Source: Acanthococcus lagerstroemiae
Lineage: Eukaryota; Arthropoda; Insecta; Hemiptera; Eriococcidae
Length of the DNA: 64,000 bases
NCBI GenBank assembly: GCA_031841125.1
Contig: CM063114.1
Location: 59,707,053-59,771,052, forward strand
Direction of reading: 5' to 3'
This document shows, one piece after another, positions 36,195 to 46,853 of the stretch (position 1 is its first letter; each line of letters begins with the position of its first letter). The notes under the pieces were generated by a model. That model was given only the letters and a program-made list of their open reading frames with translations, was not told the origin of the DNA and made no database searches. Made by a program: the position numbers and the translations under genes.

Positions 36195-38292
36195 GAATGT
36201 AAATCCAGCCTGAACGTTGATGTTTTGATTATACAGAACAAGCTGCAATATTGTGTAATGAGCTGGCCGTGTTGCTCTTGCTAGTTTTTAGTGCTTTTGA
36301 TCAAAATTGTAAAGATTTTTTGAGACCTGTTTGAACTTCCTAAACTTGCTCTGTGCTGATCCTGTACGATTGGTATTGTTTCGGATACGAGTATTCCTCG
36401 TTAACTATTTCTAAATTGAGCTGGTCACTGGGTTCTTATCAGGTCTGCGAACAGATTAATTGTGATTCTGATTCAGGTGTCATTGAAAACATACGAAAAG
36501 GCGATTAAGAGAATCGGCGAACTAGAACCCAGTAGGTAAGTAAGATTTGTGTTCTCATTCAGCAATTCCTGTACATTGAAGATTGTCAAATAAAGGTGTT
36601 TTTGTGAGAATCGAATCATCATAACCAGCTGAAAGGAAACATTTTTCGCCTGTATTGCTGCTGTATATTGAATTCGTTGTACATCAGGATAATCAAGAAC
36701 AAAGTAGTCATTCTTATGGAATACGAAACTGTCTGAGAATGAGAGCATGTTTCAAATGTCGTAGATTCTCGATTTAATTTTGATATGTAAAATGTTTAGT
36801 TTTATTTTTCGAAGCTGAAACGTGAAAGTGAATACGTTTGACTAGAATTTGTACGAAGTCAGTACTTTGTTCCAAGGTATTTTCATGGGTATCGGAGATG
36901 GGTTTTTCGATACAGAGAACATGTTTCAAAAGAAGACGTAAATTTCTCAAACATAGAACCAACTCTGATGAGTTTATTTCATCGTGTCATTTGATACGAA
37001 ACTGTCTTGAGTAATTTATGAAGAGGAGTAGGTTTTGAGAAGTAAGTACCTACATATGTTCCCAAAAGAAGACTAGATTGAGCGCAGAACGAGTTCTGTA
37101 ATCTTATCGAATTCATTCGTAACAAAGACATTTATTTGTATTGCCTCATTCGAGACAGAAGCACGTTCCACCTGCTGATGAGTTGTCAGTATTAAATTGT
37201 GAAATCATAGAATAACAAAGCGTTTTTTTCAGGATCATTTCGGATATTTTTGTGAGGAAAGAGATATGGTATCATGGATAATAAATATGCAACGAGTTAT
37301 GAAAAATCAAAAGTAATACGAAGATGGGTTCATATTTTGAAGAATGAAAGGAACCCTGCAGTTGATCTATTGAAAGATGTATCTGAAATGACTGATAAGA
37401 ATGATATGTTTGAATTAATACTGGTACGGAAATTCGGTTCGTCTATTATTTTTGCAGTCGTACTTGGTTTACTTCGTTGTAATGTTAAATCACTTTATGA
37501 GTATCCCGATGGTTAAGGCGATGTAATAATAATGTTGTTGTAGGTACATTGTGTAGTGTCAGTGAATTCGTATTGCAAGGCGCTGCAGTTGCTGTGAAAG
37601 ACAACTTGCTGAGTTGCAGCACTGAAGAAGGTAACATGGTTAATTGAATGGGTACCTAGATACTTGGAACTACGAAGTATGTAACATTTCTTGTAGTCAG
37701 CATTCATAATTTAAGATGCTGGCGATGTATCAATGTTTTAGAACTATTGAAACTATCAAGGGAAGATGATTTACTATTGATAGTTTATGACCTTTTGTAC
37801 ATGACGTATTAATTTTAGACACACATGCTACGAAAGACGTGAAGGAAATACAATATTCGCTGTACTGTATGGATTTAATCAGCAGTGGAAAAATAGTATA
37901 TTACACACCTAGTGTCACAAGTGAGTGTTTGGGTAGGGAAATTTTGCAAACGAGCATAGCGAGTGATCAATTCCCAAGTCAAGTAAACTCATGTGGCTCT
38001 TTTGTGGAAGATATTTTTGAGACTACTTGATCAGAAGCGGTAATGTTTTTGTCTTTTTTTTAATAATTAATTTATTTATGTAATTTGTAGACAAGTGATT
38101 CTTGTGTGCAGGGGATCGTTTTGTTTCAGCTTACAAGACGCGCACAAACAGTGGCACACGCAGGTAACGCGATGATTAATAACAAACGGCACGTGAATAA
38201 ATGCGATCTCCGATGCCGAGATCGCTGCGTTTCACTCATATTTTTCAATGGACGCCAGTACAATTCCGGATACAAAATTATAAGTCCTGCCA
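36195..38292. other. Intergenic DNA with a few exon-like segments
   Basis: Frames bounded by splice-like signals occur at 36477-36536, 37274-37423 (MDNKYATSYEKSKVIRRWVH...), ~37549-37631 and ~37820-38030. Their phases do not join into one protein by the obvious sites, and no domain is recognised. An undescribed small gene is possible but unproven. Confidence 0.25.
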
Positions 38293-38498
38293 GAGGAGAC
38301 GGTGTTGGCAGAAAGATTTCATTAGCATTACGCGTGAGGCGTGACCGCAGACCGCTGTTAAGATGTGTGTTTACTTTTCACCTGTCCTATCATTCGAGGA
38401 GACGGTGTTGGCAGAAAGATTTCATTAGCATTACGCGTGAGGCGTGACCGCAGACCGCTGTTAAGATGTGTGTTTACTTTTCACCTGTCCTATCATTC
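38293..38498. repeat. Perfect or near-perfect 103-bp tandem duplication
   Basis: GAGGAGACGGTGTTGGCAGA starts at 38293 and again at 38396. The two 103-bp copies look identical throughout, ending ..CCTATCATTC, so the duplication is recent or an assembly artefact. Confidence 0.88.
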
Positions 38499-39200
38499 GC
38501 CTGCGCCTACTTTTCCTTCTGGTCTTTCTTGTTTCTTATTTTATTCTGTATGTTAATGTTATTCAACCAGTATGTTCAAATATGCATGGTTTCCAAAGTA
38601 ATAGGACTCAACGTAAGAAGCAGTGTAAAATAATATGTTCATGTAGTAAACTTTCGTTATCGACGTACAAAAAAATACCGGTTTCACTTGCACCATACCC
38701 ACAATGTATTGCTGGAACAAGAGAAATTAGTATTTGAAAATCGCTCAAGTAAGTTCTTGAAAAATGAGTACACTCGCATACTCTGTGCGCAGCGCAGAGT
38801 ATGTAGGAATACTCTGTAATTTGTAAGATACTAAAAAAAGCGAAGTATATGGTCATGGTTGATGAACCAGAAATTGTGAAGACATCTAATAAGGAAAAAA
38901 ACGTCTTAAGTAGCTCAATTAATCAATGTTGGTTGCTACAGAATGAATTTGGAAACTTCAGCAAACCTTATGTGGAGCATAGTGTAGGCGCCTGGTGGCT
39001 GCTCCTGCGGAAGTACCTGTCACACTGTTAGCACTAAAAATTTGATGATATCTGGTGACCAGAGAACTGAACAAACTAAATGTAATGTAGTTTCTCCTCA
39101 GTTTTGTTGGGAATATGACGTTGAGATGGACTGTTAACCAGTTTCACAGAAGCCTTGTCTGCCATTGCACACCAACTAGTAGGAGAAGCGTGTCGACAGC
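38499..39200. other. Intergenic DNA, nothing recognised
   Basis: A short hairpin, ACTCTG.GCGCAGCGCAGAGT-like, lies near 38778-38802. Otherwise no support for features. Confidence 0.35.
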
Positions 39201-39201
39201 T

Positions 39202-39202
<1 letters not shown>

Positions 39203-39236
<34 letters not shown>

Positions 39237-39740
39237 GTTTTTGTTGGTAGTGTGCTCAGCTGCCTGGCCAGAGATGTCTTCGATGAGCCGGAGGATAATG
39301 TCAGTGAGCTTCTTACAGCTTGAGATTTGATATTTAGTAGGTTTGCAAATCTGCCAGGGCAGAAACTCGGGACCATACAGTTTCCCTTTGTCAACTGAAC
39401 GTGAACTCCACTGAAAAGGTCGTATACCAGTTTCAGCTGGTAGGCCTGCTAGTTGATTGCTTGACAAATACAGTGCGGTGGTAGTATCAAGAAATTGTTT
39501 CCATATACTTAATTCCTCTTCAAGGAGACTAATAGACTGCATGCAGGTCAAAGAGAAGTATCTTCCTTGTGCATTCCTGCAACAAACATGCAACAAGGTA
39601 TAAATAAAGTCTTCCTAGCAATGGTAAATTAAAAGTGCCTGTGCAGTAATGTGAATGTGAAAAGTCGCAGTTGTTTGGGAGACGACCACCGAAGTAGCTT
39701 CTTAACAAGCTTTGAGAAGGCACCACGGAGGAGTTCAAGG
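39203..39740 (-). pseudogene. Possible retrocopy with poly(A) on the minus strand
   Basis: A T-run of about 32 at 39204-39235 reads as poly(A) on the minus strand. It follows a minus-strand frame (39596 to 39144) containing SLLEEELSIWKQFLDTTTAL and GKLYGPEFLPWQ that runs into the poly(A) as poly-Lys. That arrangement fits a reverse-transcribed mRNA fragment inserted in reverse orientation. The protein family is not recognised, and no target duplication was identified. Confidence 0.3.
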
Positions 39741-39751
39741 AATGCGGAGGA

Positions 39752-39850
39752 AAAAAAAAAAAAAAAAAAAAAATAAAATAAAATGGAAAGATAGGTGAAT
39801 CAGGAAAAGTGAGGTTAGGTTAGGTTAGGTTAGGTTAGGTTAGGTTAGGT
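39752..39850 (+). repeat. A-rich tract followed by (TTAGG)n at the left edge of the array
   Basis: An A-run at ~39752-39774 and ~40 bp of unique sequence precede GGTTA repeats at 39813-39850 (about 7.5 units). This is the first telomere-type tract and marks the left boundary of the retroelement array. Confidence 0.9.
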
Positions 39851-40955
39851 TCCCGGCCCCCAGAGGGGGCCGGGGCCCCCACTCAGGGGGCACCCAAAAG
39901 GTGTTCCCCCTGGTCGGGGGCCTCGGCCACTGATGAAGGGACAAGGTGGCACATCATCTACCGGGCGCGTCCCCAGGTGGCGGATAGGGGGGCAGTGGAT
40001 GGAGGACTCAACCTCCGTCTGCTGTGCCAGAAATGGCCGCGGACCACTGTGCAATGCTCTTTTCGGCGGGTCCAGGAGCATTAGAAGTAAAGAAGTATGG
40101 AACCCACATGTCTTGGCCTTGTTCAAAATTCAAAATTCGTCGTTCTTGGCCTGGCCAGTGGTGCTGGTCTGGGGGGCTCGGTGGCGGCACGCCTTCACGT
40201 CTGAAGGGGGGCGCCTTCACGTCCGACTTGTCGGGTTACGTACTGCCGTCCCCTGACAGGTTACGTACTGCCGTGTCGGTGCCGGCTCCATGGAGCGCAC
40301 TGCTGGACAGGGAAAATCCAGGCGATAGGAGAAGGAAAACTCCGACAGATAAACCCACCTGGTACTCTGCATTGCATAGGGAGATGGCTAGTGGCCCGGG
40401 TCGAAGATCAGGCCGCATTGCACATGCCAAATCCCAAGGTCCAACAGCAATGTTGTGGCCGGCGGACTCCAGGGACAGCCGAGCTGCAGAGCACGAGGGC
40501 CGGCCCTCAGCAGCAAGGAATAGGGGAAGTTGCGGTCTTCGCGAACTCGAACCGGCTACTTAGCATATGATAATCATAAGAATAGTATAAGATCGCACCC
40601 CCGACATGCGGACCTCTCCCCGCATGCCACCGTCACCTTCCTTCCTTCCAGTCCCCCGTCCATCTCTCACAGTCTCGGCCGAGGTTCACCCAGTCACCCC
40701 CTCTGGTTGTATCACCCATCACCAAGAATTGGGTCATACTGGGAAGTAAGCGGCTTCCTGTAACCCTAGCGACATGGGAGTATGACCCGAGGGTTCTGTT
40801 CTAATCTCTTCGCCTCACCCTTACCCTCCTCAAATTCCCCCTCCTTAACCCCCCATCACGTGTACTCTACTCAACTCTGTCAACATCTCACCCCCTGCCA
40901 GCAGGGATAAACTGGCGTGGTCCACCAGCGTTATTGGTGGAACAAATGATGTACG
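39851..40955 (+). promoter_or_regulatory. Element A 5' leader
   Basis: Begins TCCCGGCCCCC followed by a GGGGGCCGGGGCCCCC self-complementary block, so the RNA 5' end is expected to fold strongly. It contains direct repeats CGCCTTCACGTC (x2) and TTACGTACTGCCGT (x2). The leader is shared with B (first ~500 nt), C and D (whole length). The promoter is presumably internal, as in other non-LTR elements, but none can be pinpointed. Confidence 0.75.
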
Positions 40956-43238
40956 ATGTCCGAGAGAAAGATAATGCCGGCCGGTGAAAGCCCGGTACCC
41001 GGTACGGTGGGGGTTGGCTCCGTTGCCCCTGCCGGATCGTCAGCCAACGAGACGAGCAAAACTACACTTGAAGAGAAACCAAAGGGGACAGGCCCCATTA
41101 CAGCACCCTCCTACACTAACCAGGACCAAGGCCCCAAGGCCCACAACACGTTGGATGAAGGAATCCCAGTCGAAGACATCACAACTCCACTGGACGGAAA
41201 AGGAAAAGTATCAGCAGTAGACTACTCTGAAGAGGAGATAGAAGAAGTAGACGTGCAGAAGCAACCTAAAGTACCCAACCGAGTCCTCACAAGTAAAGAG
41301 AGGCAGAAATTCTACGGCGTTCTGGCACGACTGCCAGGCGAATCAGACAGAGAATATAACAGCAGGAAAAGCCGAGTTGGGAAGGAACGGGCAAAAATGG
41401 AGAAGCGAGCCGAAACTGCCACCAAACTCAATTCGAGCCAGCTGTCAGGCAAGTCGGCAAGCTCGACACCAAACTTGACTCCCCCCTTCGCCACACCCCT
41501 ATCATCGCCGGGCAGTGGAGGCATGTATAACTTCATGCGAAAGAAGTCCGCGCCATCGCTGACAACAGGAAAAACAACGATGGTTTTTGGTCTCTCCTCA
41601 CCATCAAAGATAGATGATGACAGGAACGCAAATAGGAAACGGGTGAAGGCAAACCAAACCCCAAGCCCTACAAACAGCCCCGAAAAAGTCGACCCAATGC
41701 TGACTACTGCTAGGGAGGAGGCTAGATTGTACAAGAAGCAGCTGGACACCGCCCAGAACGAGATTAAACGACTACGAGAGGAACTCCAGCAACCCATCCA
41801 GACAGCCGAGGTACTCCAAAAACAGCTGGAGGAGGAAAGGAGGGAGAAGGATAAGCTGGCTGCTGAAAAAAGCAGACTGGTAAAGATGTTTGACGAAATG
41901 CGGCAGCAAATCCAGAGGCTGACTACTGAGGTGGAGAAGCTCCGAAAGGAGAGACTAGCCAGTCGAGACACCACCCCAGTAGCAGCAGCGGCGGCAACAG
42001 CAATTGGGCTGGATCACTCCCAGGCATCCTCAATGCAGGAGATGCTGAGGCGCATGATCCAGGAAGAGTTGAGACCTATAATTGAGACCAAAAGACCGAC
42101 CATGGCTGAGATTGTACGAAAAAGCACGACTTCCCAGCCCCCACTACCCGGGGCATCCGGGAACCCAAGCGGGGAAGCCAGCAGGGGACAAAGACAGCAC
42201 AACCAACAGCCACAGCAACAGGAGCAACAACAACCAAAGCAGCAGCCGCAACAACAGCCAAAGCAGCAACCGAAGAAGAAGAAGCAGCAGCAGCAACAAC
42301 CGCAAAGAAACAAGCCGCAACAGCAGGGCCAACAACAAAGGCCGCCGCTGCAACAGAAACCACAACAACAACCACCCCAACCCACCGCCGCAGGGGAGTG
42401 GAAGACGGTGCGTAAAAGCAAGAAGAGAACACCGAAAACAAACCCCCCCAAAAAGGAAATAAGAAAAATCAAGAACCCAAACGCAGTGCTCGTGGTCCCT
42501 GTAGAAGGCAGCACCTCACCACCTCTGAAGGAGCTCCAGTCATTGCCGGCGAGAGACCTGGGAATAAGACGGACACTCCCCTTCCCATCAGGAGCCGTCC
42601 TGGTAACCTGCGAAAGCAGGGAACAAGCAGAGACACTGAGGGAAGCGGTGAAGGGTAAAGCCACCATAAGAATAAAGGAAGAAATTACCAGAGGCATACA
42701 GGTGAAACTGCATGACGTTCCCTGTGGTATGACACCAGACGAGGTCACGTACTACGTGACCCGTGAATTTAAGGGCGCCATCCAAAACCTAAGTCTGGTG
42801 TCATACCAAAAGAGCAATGAGACCAAGCTGGCAGTGATCGAGGTCTCACGCCAGCTCTACGAAGAGATGATAAATAGCGGGAAGAAGAGAATACGGCTGG
42901 GGTGGACCACAGGGCGCCTCGACACAAACCCATCCATCATGAGGTGCAGCCGATGCCACCAGCTGGGGCATAAAGAAAAACACTGTCGGCTGGAGGCAGC
43001 AGAAATACCTATGCCACAGCAGGGGAAATGCGTGGATTGTACCGACTACAATAGAAGGGCAAAACTCGCGGGGCTGCCAAGGTACCGCTACAGGAGCACC
43101 GAGCACAGAACGGGGGACAGAGCCTGCACATCGCTGCGGAAACTGAAAGCGAAAATGCTTCCGACAAGCAGCAGAACGGAGGAGCTGCCAACCACAGAGA
43201 CTGCACACGCAGCCACTGCTGAGCGAATGGGCGAGTGA
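40956..43238 (+). CDS. Element A ORF1 (Gag-like, 760 aa)
   Basis: Intact. RNA-binding Gag-like protein, presumed to form the ribonucleoprotein and target telomeres. N-terminal low-complexity region. A GESDREYNSRKS motif at ~128-139 has counterparts in B and C. Predicted coiled coil at ~250-337 (TAREEARLYKKQLDTAQNEI... with heptads to KLRKERLAS). Gln-rich tract at ~414-478. Conserved C-terminal part from ~508 (NAVLVVPVEG, PFPSGAVLVTC). CCHC knuckle CSRCHQLGHKEKHC at ~664-677, then a second Cys/His set, CVDC...H...C, at ~692-724. The stop overlaps the ORF2 start as TGATG. Confidence 0.93.
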   Translation: MSERKIMPAGESPVPGTVGVGSVAPAGSSANETSKTTLEEKPKGTGPITAPSYTNQDQGPKAHNTLDEGIPVEDITTPLDGKGKVSAVDYSEEEIEEVDVQKQPKVPNRVLTSKERQKFYGVLARLPGESDREYNSRKSRVGKERAKMEKRAETATKLNSSQLSGKSASSTPNLTPPFATPLSSPGSGGMYNFMRKKSAPSLTTGKTTMVFGLSSPSKIDDDRNANRKRVKANQTPSPTNSPEKVDPMLTTAREEARLYKKQLDTAQNEIKRLREELQQPIQTAEVLQKQLEEERREKDKLAAEKSRLVKMFDEMRQQIQRLTTEVEKLRKERLASRDTTPVAAAAATAIGLDHSQASSMQEMLRRMIQEELRPIIETKRPTMAEIVRKSTTSQPPLPGASGNPSGEASRGQRQHNQQPQQQEQQQPKQQPQQQPKQQPKKKKQQQQQPQRNKPQQQGQQQRPPLQQKPQQQPPQPTAAGEWKTVRKSKKRTPKTNPPKKEIRKIKNPNAVLVVPVEGSTSPPLKELQSLPARDLGIRRTLPFPSGAVLVTCESREQAETLREAVKGKATIRIKEEITRGIQVKLHDVPCGMTPDEVTYYVTREFKGAIQNLSLVSYQKSNETKLAVIEVSRQLYEEMINSGKKRIRLGWTTGRLDTNPSIMRCSRCHQLGHKEKHCRLEAAEIPMPQQGKCVDCTDYNRRAKLAGLPRYRYRSTEHRTGDRACTSLRKLKAKMLPTSSRTEELPTTETAHAATAERMGE

Positions 43239-43240
43239 TG
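43236..43240 (+). promoter_or_regulatory. TGATG stop-start overlap between ORF1 and ORF2 (element A)
   Basis: ORF1 TGA at 43236-43238 shares its A with the ORF2 ATG at 43238-43240. A UAAUG overlap is reported to drive termination-reinitiation in silkworm SART1, and UGAUG here suggests the same coupling. An additional GTG just upstream is not needed. Confidence 0.7.
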
Positions 43241-46221
43241 GCCAGCTTTATAAAAATTTTATATGCCAATACCAACCATGCAAGGGCAGCGATGGACCAT
43301 GTCCAGCAGGTTGCCCTTGCAGGAAACTACGACGCTGTAGTGCTGACGGAGCCACTGGTAACGAGAGGTAGGATCAGTTCTCCAGGCTGGAACCCAACAG
43401 TCAGTGGAAGGGCAGCCATTCTTGTCCGGGCGGATGTTTACCATACGCCCCTACCCAACATCTTTCCAGATGTGGTAGCCGTAAAGACCGCGGGGACAAC
43501 AATGGTTGCCATATACTGCTCCCCGAACGAAAACATGGACGCTACCATCGACAACGCTACAGAAATGCTGAACTCCATTGAGGGCCCTGTGGTGGTGCTG
43601 GGAGATTTCAACTGCAGGACAGCACTGCTGCAGGGCTACACTACCAACGAACGGGGAGCAGTGTTCGAAGACTTCCTCGTTACCAGTGGACTAAGCCTGC
43701 GCAATCCCCGGAGATAACGTGGAGACGAGGGGACACCACTGGCGTGAATGACTACATCAGCAGCCGAGGAGTCACGCCAGAAGTGCGAGTCCTGCACGAG
43801 GAGGACTCGCTTACGGATCACCTGCTCATACAGATAACAATCAGAGAGAACCAAGGAAGAGGAGTACGAAAGGACCCGGCCACAGTCACCTGTCCAAAGA
43901 AACTGCAGGAGGCGATACGCAGAATGGACATCGAACCAGTCAGGCAAATCAGCAGGGTAGAAGAAATTGACCAGTACGTCGACGGCCTGACTGGCAGACT
44001 ACAGGTGGCTGTGGCTAACTCCAGTCGGCAGGTGATCCGTAGCAGGAAGCTGCAGTGGTGGACCCCCCGGCTTCAGACAATGAAGCTAATGCTGCGGGGG
44101 ATTGCAAAAAGAACGCAGGAGGACAACACCCCCCTCCGGCAATTGGTACTGGACGAAATAAGGAGACACGTCAGGCAGCAGTACAGGAAGGAGATGAAAA
44201 TCGAGAAGATGGCTGCCTGGCGGAGATTCTGCTCCCAAAAGGACGCCTGGGGAAAGCCCTACTTGGCGCTGAAGAAGGCGACTGAAGGCCAATGTAGGGA
44301 TATTCCGTTGCTCAGGCGTCCTGGTGGAGGGAGATGCAGAAATGAAGCAGAATCCGCCAAATTGCTGCTAGAAGCAAAATTCAGTCCAGACAATGCCGGA
44401 GGGTGGGATGAAATCGGCACTACAGCGGGTCCCGCACCGAAGGTCACAGCAGGGATGGTGAGTCGGATAGTGAAGAAGCTGAATAACAGGAAAGCTCCCG
44501 GTGACGACAGAATAAATCATAAGACGTTGAAGATATTGCACCGGGAGCACCCAACGGTGCTGCCAAGGCTGTACACTGCCTGCCTGGCTCTAGGCTACTT
44601 TCCGAAGCGATGGAGAGATGGGAGAGTGGTCTTCATTCCCAAGCCAGGCAAGGACAGCAGCACCGTGGATGCATACCGACCCATCACCCTGCTGTGCACC
44701 ATGGGAAAGGTGCTGGAGAGGGTGCTGAACCAGCACCTCCAGTCAGCCCTAGAGGAGGAACAATTCCTGGATGCAAGGCAGCATGGCTTCAGGAAAGGGA
44801 CGAACACTGAGAAAGCCATCCGTGCTGCCTTGGGGACTGTCATGAGGAGCAGAGTACACCACGATGCGACTGCTGTAGTGTCCCTCGATATCAGAGGAGC
44901 GTTCGATAACGTTAGATGGCGCTCAATAATGAGGGCACTACAGAACGCAGGAGCTCCAGGATACGTAGCGAGATGTATCCGGTCATACTTCACGGATCGA
45001 ACTGTGAGATATGAAGAAGAAAGCAGACGGCTAGAAAGAGGATGTCCACAGGGTTCGGTGCTGGGCCCAACCCTGTGGAACATAGCCTATGACCGGATCA
45101 TCCGACAGCTGCCGGGAGAGGTGGTGTGTTATGCGGACGACACCCTCCTGGTGGTTGGCGACAGCACAATGCCCGGTGTCCAAGAACAAGCACGAAGAGC
45201 CGTTATCCGAGCGGAAGAACTACTGGGGGAGCTCGGTCTGTCATTGAACCTGCAGAAGACGGAGATAATGCTGTACAATGACATTCCGAGCCGCCAGCCA
45301 GGCCCCAGGGACACCGGGCCACTGGAGCTCCAAGTGGGAAATGAGACAGTCCCCCTACGGTCAGAGATGAAGTACCTCGGTGTCATCCTGGACCGAGAGG
45401 AGACATGGCTGCCCCACGTGAAATACACGAGGGAGAAATGCGAAAAAACCTTGCCGATACTGACCCAACTGTGCCAGCGGATGTTCGGATATAGCCAGAG
45501 AGCACGGAAAATAATGATGACCGGTTGTATTTACAGCCGGTTCTTCTATTGCTCCTCCCTGTACTACCACCGAGTGCAGGGAGTAAGATACAAACGCCAT
45601 ATAGACCGAGTGAAGCGACGCTGCGACACCATCAGCAGCCGGCTATACCGAACAGTCAGTACAGCGGGGGCAGCCATCATCAATGCGGAGCCTCCACTGG
45701 ACCTCCAGATTGTAGAAAGAGGTGTACTACACTTGGTGAGGAATAAAATCCCAGTGGAGGACTGGAAACATCTACCCCGCATTGATGCGAGGACCGTGGG
45801 CATCCAGGAAGCCAGGCGAGTGTTTCGAGAGGCAACACTGCGCGAATGGCAGAGGCAGTGGATCACCAACACGACGGTGGCACAGTGGACGATGTCGCTG
45901 TTCCCATATGTGAAAGAAAGACTACAAAGTGCCAAGGAAGAGAAGATGGACTTCTTCCTTGGCCAGGCGCTCTCCGGACATGGATGTTTCGCATCGTACT
46001 TGTTTCGTCGAGGGCGCCGGGAGAGCAGCACATGTCCCTGTGGTGTTGGTGAAGAGACTGCACGTCACGTGTTCCGCCTCTGCGAGTTGTGGAGCGAGGG
46101 CCGACCAGGTGATTGGAATGAAGTCGGGGATGCCCACAGGGAGTATATGCGGAAGACTATGCTGGCCCTGTGGAAGAAAGAGAATCCCCGCTTCACGGAG
46201 GACAGAACCCTCGTCGTCTGA
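43238..46221 (+). pseudogene. Element A ORF2 (endonuclease-RT), 1-nt frameshift
   Basis: APE-type endonuclease: ILYANTNHARAA, VVLTEP and VVLGDFNCRTA lie before the break, and DSLTDHLL after it. The frame breaks at ~43705-43717, where AATCCCCGG has one C fewer than the D copy, and reads into TAA. It resumes and runs to 46221. Reverse transcriptase: KAPGDDRINHKTLK, FIPKPGKD, YRPITLL, SLDIRGAFDN, GCPQGSVLGPTLWN and YADD at 45130-45141. The C-terminal knuckle is CPCGVGEETARHVFRLC. Apart from the single base the whole ORF is open, so the lesion is either recent or a base-calling error in a C run. Confidence 0.92.
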
Positions 46222-46782
46222 CGCTCCTGGCGGACCAATATGCAGCCGTACATGTTGGTTTGCTGGGGGATGTAGGGCACGAGTTCCAATGACCCGAAGA
46301 CGGAGAAATCCCGAGGAGAGGATGTAAGCGGTGGTCGAAGATGGAAGAAAGAAGAAGTGAAACCCGAATCGAGGACAAAGAAGAAGGAACAACAGAGAGA
46401 AGCAGGAAGAACACAGAGAAGATACCCTCGTCGCCTGACGCCTCCGGCGGACCAATATGCCGTCGTACATGTTGGTCTGCTGGGGGATGTAGGGCACGGG
46501 TTCCAATGACCCCAAGACGGACTAAGTTCCAGAGGAGAGGAAGTAAATGGTAAGAGGAAGACAGTAGCAGTTAGATTAGTTATTGTAAGCCCCCCCTGCT
46601 GATGGAAGCCAAGACTTGATAGGTAAGCTGAAGTCAGTGTGGGGGGGCAACCCACAAAATGTAACTGTGTATATATTGTAAAACTATGTCATTAAAGACA
46701 TGTGGCTGGGCCACTAACCCCCTGAAAATGTCGGGGGGCGGCCAAGTCGCACCCATTCGTCGCCCGTCGGCGGCGATGGGGT

Positions 46783-46783
<1 letters not shown>
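46222..46783 (+). other. Element A 3' UTR with internal ~216-bp duplication
   Basis: A block from ~46208 (CCCTCGTCGTCTGACGC...CCAATGACCCGAAGACGG) recurs at ~46424 with variants. A GGGATGTAGGGCACG-type motif in each copy has a counterpart just after the ORF2 stop of element C. Ends with a GC-rich potential hairpin before poly(A). Confidence 0.75.
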
Positions 46784-46829
<46 letters not shown>

Positions 46830-46853
46830 AGGTTAGGTTAGGTTAGGTTAGGT
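46784..46853 (+). repeat. A43 tail plus (TTAGG)n between elements A and B
   Basis: Poly(A) 46784-46826, then GTTAGGTTAGG.. through 46853 (about 5.5 units), then B's TCCCGG start. The first unit lacks one G compared with the other junctions. Confidence 0.92.

Larger units (their letters stand above)
39851..46826 (+). mobile_element. Element A: SART/TRAS-like non-LTR retrotransposon
   Basis: About 7.0 kb, flanked by (TTAGG)n on both sides and ending in A43. Leader 39851-40955, ORF1 40956-43238, ORF2 43238-46221 (frameshifted), 3' UTR 46222-46783. R1-clade telomere-targeting elements of silkworm and beetles (SART, TRAS) have this layout. The sense strand on the TTAGG strand and the poly(A)-GTTAGG junction match SART rather than TRAS orientation as I recall them. 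Same family as element D, to which it is almost identical in its 5' half. Confidence 0.93.

Noticed and set aside
39851..39950. HDV-like self-cleaving ribozyme at the element 5' end
   Set aside because: Such ribozymes occur at the 5' ends of some non-LTR elements, but I could not thread this sequence into the nested double-pseudoknot with its catalytic C. A covariance-model search would decide.
40024..40563. Open frames of 100-220 codons within the leaders of elements A, C and D
   Set aside because: Small indels between copies shift or fuse the frames differently (A, C and D give different starts and ends). The leader looks conserved as nucleic acid, not as protein.
42014..42748. Long minus-strand frames opposite ORF1 of A and D (Cys/Val/Leu-rich)
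   Set aside because: Antisense of Gln-rich and coiled-coil codons. No domain, and fully explained by the sense gene.
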